Assembly: GCA_023410535.1 (NCBI GenBank)
Contig: JAEYPR010000031.1
Coordinates: forward strand, 248,001-312,000
From: Bacillota bacterium
Lineage (GTDB): Bacteria > Bacillota > UBA4882 > UBA8346
Direction: 5' to 3'
Length of the DNA: 64,000 nucleotides
Shown: piece after piece, positions 58,198 to 64,000 of the stretch
How positions within the stretch are numbered: position 1 is the first letter of the stretch
How the letters are laid out: every line of letters begins with the position of its first letter
The notes under the pieces: model-generated
Database searches by the model: none
The model's input: the letters and a program-made list of their open reading frames with translations, nothing else
Told to the model about the DNA's origin: nothing
Position numbers and translations under genes: made by a program

Positions 58198-59957
58198 ATG
58201 GCGGTCTCCTCCATCAGCGTCAGGTTGGTTTCGGCCAATTGGGATTGGTAGAGGCGGTAATAATAACCCTGCAGCGCCAGAAGGGTTTCGTGGGTGCCGC
58301 GTTCGACGATCCGGCCGCGCTCCAGGACGATAATCTCGTCGGCGTGTTTGATGGTGGAGACGCGGTGGGCGATGATGATGCCGGTTCGCCCCTTGAGCAC
58401 CGCTTTAATATTGCCCAGAATCGCTTCCTCGGTTTGAGTGTCGACGGCGGAGAGGCTGTCGTCCAGGACCAGGATCGCCGGGTCTTTGATCAGCGCCCGG
58501 GCGATGGAGATCCGTTGTTTTTGACCGCCGGAAAGGGTAACGCCCCGTTCGCCGACGACCGTTTCGAAGCCTTCCGGAAAGTCGACGATATTCTCGTAGA
58601 CGCTGGACATTTTGGCCGCTTCTTCAATGGCTTCATCACTGTACTCCGGCCGGAAAAACTCAATATTCTCTTTGATCGAAGCGGAAAAGAGAAAGTTGTC
58701 CTGCGGGACGCAGCCGATATTGTCGCGAATGGTCGCGATGGGAATATCGTTGATATCCTTGCCGTCGAGAAAGATATGGCCCGGTTCGACCGGATAGAGA
58801 CGCAATAACAGATTGATCAGGGTGGTTTTGCCGCTGCCGGTCTTGCCGATCACCGCCAGCGTTTTACCGGCGGCCAATTCGATATTGATCTCTTTTAACG
58901 CCCGCCGCCGTGTCCCGGGGTAGGTGAAGTTCAAGTCGTTGATCCGGACCCGACCCGCCAAACGTGGTTCGCTAAAGGTGGGGTGGTCGTCGACGATATT
59001 GGTTTTGGTGATCAGGATATCATCCAACCGTTTCATGGAGGCCAAGGCGCGTTGCCAGACCTCGACCAGTTTGCCGGTATTGTTGATCGGTCCGGACAAC
59101 AACGCGAGATAGGTGTTGAAAGCAATGAAATCGCCCAAACTGATCACACCCTTGGCAACATAAGCGCTGCCGATGATCAAAACCAGGGTGTAACTGACGC
59201 CAAAACAGACTTGGACCGCCGGCACCAACAGCGCCGAGAGTTTGACGTAAGCCATCTGCGCATCGACCCGGAGTTGGCCGGCGGCTTTAATCTTGGCAAT
59301 CTCCGCCTCCTCCTGGACATAGGCTTTGACCACCCGGATTCCGGTGATATTCTCCTGGGTTTTTTCGGAAATATTGGCGAACGACTCTTGAACCTTGGTG
59401 AAGTTTTGGCGAATCGGTTTCTTCAGCCCGACAATGACCACCACCGCCAGGATGATCGGTCCCAGCGCCACTGCGGTCAAGACCGGATGAATGGTTTTGA
59501 CCATCACCACCACCGAGGCCAGATTAACAATGATCCCGTCGATTAGAAAGACCAGTCCGAAGGCGAAGGCCTGCCGGACCGCGTTTAAGTCGTTAATGGC
59601 GTAAGCCATCAGGTCGCCGGTTTTCTTATTATTGTAAAATTGCACCGGCAAGGTTTGTAAATGGGCAAAGAGCTTCGCCCGGAGAAAACACTCCAGATCC
59701 CGGGCCCGGCCGATCAATAAATAACGCCAGCAGTTTTTGAGCAAAAAGAGGACGGCCGAAATCCCAAGCATCTGCAAGGTTAGCCAGACGATCTGGTGTT
59801 GGCTGAGCGAGCGTAGTTTCAAGCAGTCGATAATGTAGCCCAGCAGCTTGGGGATGACCAATTGCGTGAAACTGGACGCCATCAGGATGGTGATGCCCAA
59901 AGCGTATTTCCAGGCATTTTTCCGGACAAACTCGTGGAAGATCAGTTCTTTGATCAT
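58194..59957 (-). CDS. ABC exporter half-transporter, heterodimer partner
   Basis: 587 aa: six TM helices, NBD with Walker A VIGKTGSGKTT, signature LSGGQKQRISIARAL, Walker B ILVLDDSLSAVD and switch His IIAHRVST. The Walker B Glu is Asp here, the degenerate site expected of one half of a heterodimeric exporter. AAGGTG precedes the ATG. A LacI-type operator lies 37 bases upstream of the start codon. Confidence 0.92.
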   Translation of the reverse strand: MIKELIFHEFVRKNAWKYALGITILMASSFTQLVIPKLLGYIIDCLKLRSLSQHQIVWLTLQMLGISAVLFLLKNCWRYLLIGRARDLECFLRAKLFAHLQTLPVQFYNNKKTGDLMAYAINDLNAVRQAFAFGLVFLIDGIIVNLASVVVMVKTIHPVLTAVALGPIILAVVVIVGLKKPIRQNFTKVQESFANISEKTQENITGIRVVKAYVQEEAEIAKIKAAGQLRVDAQMAYVKLSALLVPAVQVCFGVSYTLVLIIGSAYVAKGVISLGDFIAFNTYLALLSGPINNTGKLVEVWQRALASMKRLDDILITKTNIVDDHPTFSEPRLAGRVRINDLNFTYPGTRRRALKEINIELAAGKTLAVIGKTGSGKTTLINLLLRLYPVEPGHIFLDGKDINDIPIATIRDNIGCVPQDNFLFSASIKENIEFFRPEYSDEAIEEAAKMSSVYENIVDFPEGFETVVGERGVTLSGGQKQRISIARALIKDPAILVLDDSLSAVDTQTEEAILGNIKAVLKGRTGIIIAHRVSTIKHADEIIVLERGRIVERGTHETLLALQGYYYRLYQSQLAETNLTLMEETAI

Positions 59958-59993
59958 GATTTCACCTTTATTTTATTTGAGGATAATTTCTTG

Positions 59994-60010
59994 TTGATAC
60001 GTATAAGTCA
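59994..60010 (-). promoter_or_regulatory. LacI-type operator upstream of the ABC exporter genes
   Basis: TTGATACGTATAAGTCA, centred on ATACGTAT with a central CG, matches the operator in front of the regulator gene at 16 of 17 bases. Confidence 0.72.
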
Positions 60011-60024
60011 TTTGACGGCAAAAA

Positions 60025-61035
60025 TCAACTGGATTCCCTTTCAACCAACGACCATTCCAAAACGACCAGGTGTTGTTGTAAATTACCGTTCATGATATCG
60101 AATAACATCTCGCAGCCGGTGAAGCCCATGTCGTACAGGGGACTTTCAATGGCCGATAACGCCGGTGCGGAAAGGGCCGAGAATCTGGAGGTGCCGATGG
60201 CAATGACCGCCGTTTCCCGCGGGACCGCGATTTGATGCAACGAAGCGTAACGGAGCAGATGAAAGCCGATGGTGGGAGTCTCGCACAACACCGCTCGGGG
60301 CAAATGACCGTATTCATTCAGATATTGGTCAAAAGCGTCAGTCAGCCCCTCTTCGCCCGGGAGCGTTTTTAACAGGATTTGTTCGTTTAACGTTAGTTGG
60401 TGGCGAGCCAATGCCTTGCAATACCCCCGAAAACGCCGGTCCGAGGGGTCGCCCGCCCCCGTTCCCCAAAAGGCGATCTCATGGATGCCTTTGCGGGTTA
60501 AACTGGCGACGGCGGCGTCGATGGCGCTATCCAATTCGGTCTTGACCAGATTGGCCATTTCCGCTTTGAGATTGGGATGGATCACGACAAACGGAATATT
60601 GTGCTGGACTAAGTATGCGTGATGGTCGTCGGCGAGATGGGCCAAGGCGAAGATGATCCCGTCAATCCGGTTGGAATTGTAATAACGGATATGTTCGGCG
60701 GTTTCAATCTCGGCGGAACGTTCAAAACAAAGGGTGATCGAGTAGTTCTGCGGCAACAGGGCATCTTTAATCCCTTCCAGCGTTTTCATGAAGTTGAAGT
60801 TGGAGACGTTTTTGTCGGAAACGATCCCGATCGACATTGACCGCTTCAGGCGCATGCTCCGGGCGATGACGTTCGGGTGATAATTGAGGCGTTTCGCGGT
60901 CGCCAGGACCAACTCCCGCGTCTCCGGTTTGATCTTCACCCCGGCCACGTTATTGAGGACATAGGAGACGGTCGCTTGGGAGACGCCGGCCGCTTTGGCC
61001 ACATCCTTACTGGAAATATGGGAGGACTTAATCAT
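60025..61035 (-). CDS. LacI-family transcriptional regulator
   Basis: 336 aa. The N-terminal HTH SSKDVAKAAGVSQATVSYVLNN and hinge RLNYHPNVIARSMRLKRS are followed by a periplasmic-binding-protein-like effector domain (MSIGIVSDKNVSNFNF onwards). The recognition helix begins SQATVSYV. GGGGTAACG precedes the ATG. Copies of one operator occur upstream of this gene and upstream of the ABC exporter genes, so it most likely represses both. The ligand is unknown; a sugar or nucleoside is usual for the family. Confidence 0.93.
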   Translation of the reverse strand: MIKSSHISSKDVAKAAGVSQATVSYVLNNVAGVKIKPETRELVLATAKRLNYHPNVIARSMRLKRSMSIGIVSDKNVSNFNFMKTLEGIKDALLPQNYSITLCFERSAEIETAEHIRYYNSNRIDGIIFALAHLADDHHAYLVQHNIPFVVIHPNLKAEMANLVKTELDSAIDAAVASLTRKGIHEIAFWGTGAGDPSDRRFRGYCKALARHQLTLNEQILLKTLPGEEGLTDAFDQYLNEYGHLPRAVLCETPTIGFHLLRYASLHQIAVPRETAVIAIGTSRFSALSAPALSAIESPLYDMGFTGCEMLFDIMNGNLQQHLVVLEWSLVERESS

Positions 61036-61062
61036 CGTTACCCCATTGCGAAAGTTATTTTA

Positions 61063-61079
61063 TTGATACGTATAAATCA
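61063..61079 (-). promoter_or_regulatory. LacI-type operator upstream of the lacI-family gene
   Basis: TTGATACGTATAAATCA, 28 bases before the regulator's start codon, nearly identical to the site at 59994; implies autoregulation. Confidence 0.72.
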
Positions 61080-61236
61080 TAGTATACTGCGATTTACAAG
61101 TCAATATAACCGAGGTTCGGAAAGATTGGACTTTTGCCGTTTCTGAATTTTCGGTTGCGGCTCCAGCAATTTTTGCGGTATAATTGATCAGTTTTACCGT
61201 ACAGTCTATAATACAAAGAGACAGTTGAAATATCAT

Positions 61237-61388
61237 TCAAGGTGCCTTGCGGCTTAATGGGGAAACCGGTGTCAATCCGGTACGGTCCCGCCACTGTGAC
61301 AGGGGAGTTTGGTAACGTAACCCACTGGGGTTCAACCGGGAAGGGGTTACCGGAAATGATGATCCTGAAGTCAGGAGACCTGCCTTGA
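61237..61388 (+). promoter_or_regulatory. Cobalamin (B12) riboswitch
   Basis: The conserved blocks are in order: GGTGCC, GGGAAACCGGTG, AATCCGGTACGGTCCCGCCACTGT in two pieces, a P6 region with paired GGTAAC/GTTACC, then the B12 box AAGTCAGGAGACCTGCC. P1 is TCAAGG (61237) with CCTTGA (61383). It precedes btuB and a B12-relevant tonB gene, so adenosyl- or other cobalamin should repress them. Confidence 0.95.
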
Positions 61389-61419
61389 GAATCCACTCAG
61401 ACCTACGGAGGATAGGAGG

Positions 61420-61572
61420 ATGATTGCGCGATTTTGTAAGCCTTTAACCTCTACGATCAGGTTAAGGGCTTTTGATGTTTTTGGAGATGAACATTGTTGG
61501 CAATCAGCTCATTCGGCTTGTTCCACGGGAAACTTTGCCAGTCAATTTAAAATCGAGGAGGAAATCAAGTGA
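61420..61572 (+). CDS. Possible 50-aa leader ORF between the B12 riboswitch and btuB
   Basis: An ATG at 61420 has GGAGG exactly 8 bases upstream and opens 50 codons (MIARFCKPLTSTIRLRAF...) through the terminator hairpin to a TGA whose bases 61569-61572 (GTGA) include the GTG start of btuB. Ribosomes on it would disrupt the hairpin and end on the btuB start. The peptide has no recognisable features and a moderate Cys content (3). It may be a translated part of the expression platform rather than a gene. Confidence 0.4.
   Translation: MIARFCKPLTSTIRLRAFDVFGDEHCWQSAHSACSTGNFASQFKIEEEIK
61439..61474 (+). terminator. Riboswitch terminator upstream of btuB
   Basis: Stem AGCCTTTAACCT / AGGTTAAGGGCT (12 bp) with an 8-base loop, followed by TTTTGATGTTTTT. 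It lies 50 bases downstream of the aptamer and is the probable transcriptional expression platform. Confidence 0.85.
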
Positions 61573-63380
61573 AACGTCGCTTGTTACGTGTTTTTATTAT
61601 AACATTGATAATATGGAATTGTCTGTTTATAGTAGTTAATGCCGCAGAAAATGTTTACGAGGAGGACGAAGTGGTGGTAACCGCCAGTCGGACCGAACAG
61701 CCACAGTCCGAAGCGCCGGGACACACCGAAGTCATTACAAAAGACGACATTGAGAAGTCCGGTAGTAGTCAGGGTAGTGTAGCGGATGTGTTAATTGAAA
61801 ACGGGATCAATGTTTCCCAATATAGTAGCACCGGTACGGCCAATGTGCAAGTCGATGGCGCAAAGACTGAGCAGACATTAATTATGATTAATGGGATTCC
61901 TGCGAATACCGGGACTTTGGGTCAAGTGGACTTGAGTTGTTATCTCGCTTCCGGCGTAGAACGGATTGAAATCGCCCATGGTCCGTTGTCGGCCTTGTAT
62001 GGTGGCAACGCGCTTGGTGGGGTTGTCAATATCATCACCGATTTGACGGGAAAAGCTCAGGAAAAAGTGGCGATTGCCGGGGGAAGCTTTGAGACCGGCA
62101 AGTTTAATTATACTTCAATCCATGATAAATGGGGCTTGGCGATTGGCAGTAATGCTACGCAAGGCGACCGAGAACGTTCCGGCGCTTATAACAATTTTTT
62201 CAACGCTCAATATAATTTTTACGAAACCGAGCGGAACTATTTGAAACTGTACGTAAATGCCAGCAAGAAAAATGCGCAAATACCCGGTTCACTTCAAATT
62301 CCAAGCATACAGGCTGACCAGGAGGATGAAAACTATCAGATTCATTTGAGCGGGAAAGAGCAAATATTGAATGGGATTTGGGAGTATAAAGTTTATAGTC
62401 AGCTTTGGGATGAACAATACCAGGAATATACGGAGGATCATTACCGTATTACGAATTACGGAACGGATCTGGCCGGCCTTTATAACGTGGGAAATCAAGA
62501 AATAATCACCGGATTGGCGACCAAACGGTCGTTTATTCACAGTTCGCAAGCAGGAGACCGTACCCAAAACGATTGGGGGGTTTTTGCCCAGGATACGTGG
62601 AAGCTGGCTGATAATCTTCGCTTGGTTGGCGGGGTACGACGCGACTTTAGCACGAAGTATAATTCGCCGGTAACGCCCAGAGTCGCATTGATCCATAACG
62701 TCACCAATAATTTGACGTTAAAATACGGTTATGGTGAAAGTTTTCGGGTGCCAACCGTTAATGAATTGTATTACCAAGGCGTCGACAACTCCGATCTGAA
62801 ACCCGAAAAAGGAAAACGGTTCGATGTTAATGCTGAAATCCGTCAAGGAGCTTCGGCGTGGACGGTCAACGTGTTCCGAAATCGTCTTGAAGACGGGATC
62901 GAATGGGTAAATATTGCATCACAATCTAAAGCATCAAACGTCGCCCAATCGCGCACCCAAGGAGTTGTGCTTGGATGGAAGCGGAATTGGAGTGAATCGT
63001 TCACCCAGGGAATTAGTTATCAAATCATCGACCGTGAGGATGATAAAAACAACACTGGCAATTATCAAGCGAATAATTTATTTGGACGCCAGAATCTAAA
63101 TTTGACTTTTGGAGTAAGTAAACCAAAATATGACTTGAACGTAAACTACCGATATATTATCGATCGTACCAATCAAACGAAGTTCTTTGCCGACTGGAGT
63201 TCTAAGGAAGTGAAAATGCCCGATTACGGAGTTGCAAATCTTAATTGGCGCTATCGTTTCCATTCCAACTTCAACATGAATCTCAACATCGCCAATATCA
63301 CCGACGAAAAATACGAAGTACATACCGATTATCCCATGCCGGGACGATCGGGCCTGTTAACGTTGAATTATACCTTTTAA
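61569..63380 (+). CDS. btuB: TonB-dependent outer-membrane receptor, BtuB-like (vitamin B12 uptake)
   Basis: 603 aa. Signal peptide to about residue 26, then a TonB box DEVVVTAS, the plug (TEVITKDDIEKSGSSQ, IMINGIPANTG, IEIAHGPLSALYGGNALGGVVNIIT) and a 22-strand barrel ending LLTLNYTF with the terminal Phe for outer-membrane insertion. Size matches E. coli BtuB. The GTG start has GAGGAGGAAATCAA before it. Control by a cobalamin riboswitch makes a cobalamin substrate the best reading; an iron-chelate receptor with the same fold is the alternative. tonB follows. Confidence 0.92.
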   Translation: MKRRLLRVFIITLIIWNCLFIVVNAAENVYEEDEVVVTASRTEQPQSEAPGHTEVITKDDIEKSGSSQGSVADVLIENGINVSQYSSTGTANVQVDGAKTEQTLIMINGIPANTGTLGQVDLSCYLASGVERIEIAHGPLSALYGGNALGGVVNIITDLTGKAQEKVAIAGGSFETGKFNYTSIHDKWGLAIGSNATQGDRERSGAYNNFFNAQYNFYETERNYLKLYVNASKKNAQIPGSLQIPSIQADQEDENYQIHLSGKEQILNGIWEYKVYSQLWDEQYQEYTEDHYRITNYGTDLAGLYNVGNQEIITGLATKRSFIHSSQAGDRTQNDWGVFAQDTWKLADNLRLVGGVRRDFSTKYNSPVTPRVALIHNVTNNLTLKYGYGESFRVPTVNELYYQGVDNSDLKPEKGKRFDVNAEIRQGASAWTVNVFRNRLEDGIEWVNIASQSKASNVAQSRTQGVVLGWKRNWSESFTQGISYQIIDREDDKNNTGNYQANNLFGRQNLNLTFGVSKPKYDLNVNYRYIIDRTNQTKFFADWSSKEVKMPDYGVANLNWRYRFHSNFNMNLNIANITDEKYEVHTDYPMPGRSGLLTLNYTF

Positions 63381-63396
63381 TTAAGGATGGATTAAA

Positions 63397-64000
63397 ATGT
63401 GGAGTCGCTGGTTGATTGGATCGGTGATTTTTCATGGCGTCGTTCTCGGAGGGTTAACCCTTTTGCTACCCGCTGAGCGAGGGTTGCCGGAATCACCAGT
63501 ATATTTTGAAATGATGAACGATTCCGGTGTTAGCGAATCGGGTCAGCTTCAATTAAAATTTAATCCGAGTAACAATCAACTTAAACCGGTAAATGTTAAC
63601 CGGTTGCTCACTCACAAGTCCAAGCCCAATAATTATGATCAAGCAAGCAAAGTCGCTCCGGTTTCGGCGGCTCCGCCCCCGTCCGAAGTACCCATGCCCG
63701 AAGGGACGACGCAAAGATATCAAATAACCGTTGAAACCGGGGCACATAACTTATCAAACGTTGCAAATAACCAGGAAAATGTAGAGAGTGTTCCGTATAC
63801 CGGCAAGGATGTCGGGACGAATGTCAACGTATCATTGAACACCACAGGTTCAAGCAGTCAGGGCACGAGTGCGGGGAATCAACCCGTATTCCCGGGACCG
63901 ACAGGGAATGGTATGAATCCGACCGGTGGTGCGGTGGTTGACCACCCGGCAATTTTACGTGACAAAATTGAACCGATCTATCCCAAAGAGGCTAGGGACA
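63397..64000 (+). CDS. tonB: TonB energy-transducing protein, 3'-truncated by window edge
   Basis: 201 codons visible and open to the window end. An N-terminal TM helix (WLIGSVIFHGVVLGGLTLLLP) leads to a long Pro/Ser/Asn-rich periplasmic linker (APVSAAPPPSEVP), and the last visible residues DKIEPIYPKEARD begin the TonB C-terminal domain, whose YP..AR motif is diagnostic. It passes proton-motive energy from ExbB/ExbD to the receptor. It starts 16 bases after btuB with AAGGATGG upstream, so it shares the B12-controlled transcript. ExbB/ExbD must be outside the window. Confidence 0.85.
   Translation, partial: MWSRWLIGSVIFHGVVLGGLTLLLPAERGLPESPVYFEMMNDSGVSESGQLQLKFNPSNNQLKPVNVNRLLTHKSKPNNYDQASKVAPVSAAPPPSEVPMPEGTTQRYQITVETGAHNLSNVANNQENVESVPYTGKDVGTNVNVSLNTTGSSSQGTSAGNQPVFPGPTGNGMNPTGGAVVDHPAILRDKIEPIYPKEARD

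Noticed and set aside
58239..59546. Long + strand open frames opposite the ABC exporter gene
   Set aside because: Asp/Gly-rich shadows of the ABC gene's third codon positions; no SD or domain.
1..64000. tRNA and rRNA genes
   Set aside because: Scanning for T-arm GGTTCGAAT-like segments with matching acceptor stems and for conserved rRNA blocks gave no convincing candidate.

Overview
The window looks like chromosome of a diderm Bacillota (Firmicutes with an outer membrane; Limnochordia, Halanaerobia or Negativicutes relatives are possible, and I cannot choose between them). The Firmicutes signal is strong GGAGG ribosome binding sites, an S-box (SAM) riboswitch in front of trans-sulfuration genes, MarR-controlled paired ABC exporters and a tiny Gly/Trp-rich membrane peptide. 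The diderm signal is a beta-barrel protein ending in Phe, an OmpA/Pal-type protein, a BtuB-like TonB-dependent receptor and a TonB gene.

Layout. 1-7.7 kb: surface or secreted proteins (Calx-beta/FN3 protein, lipoprotein), a GH105 hydrolase, an outer-membrane barrel, an ArsR regulator and thioredoxin. 8.6-11.9 kb: a nickel ECF transporter (nikMN, nikQ, nikO) with a NikR-type operator and, convergently, nikR. 13.1-21.8 kb: an accessory island with an exported Rhs/YD-repeat protein carrying a probable permuted NlpC/P60-like C-terminus, a separate gene for its head domain, a candidate immunity protein, a decapitated XRE regulator, a type I-C-like CRISPR array without cas genes, and an array of DnaA-box-like elements with an exact 21-bp pitch. 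22.5-27 kb: larE, then SAM-riboswitch-controlled trans-sulfuration genes and cysK. 27-35 kb: OmpA/Pal, a ROK regulator, MacA/MacB-like export system and a CAP lipoprotein. 35-41 kb: a MarR-controlled multidrug export locus. 42-53 kb: a uronate/sugar-acid catabolic and ABC uptake cluster with an AraC regulator. 53-56 kb: CorA, NUDIX and PHP proteins. 56-61 kb: a LacI regulator with a heterodimeric ABC exporter and two matching operators. 61-64 kb: a cobalamin riboswitch controlling btuB and a truncated tonB.

The most unusual content is non-coding. Two unrelated intergenic regions (21.49-21.75 kb and 53.31-53.48 kb) carry GTGAATAA-like units in strict 21-bp register. A structured dispersed element of about 230 bp occurs in two inverted copies (40.4 and 54.7 kb). 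No tRNA, rRNA, insertion sequence or complete prophage was recognised.
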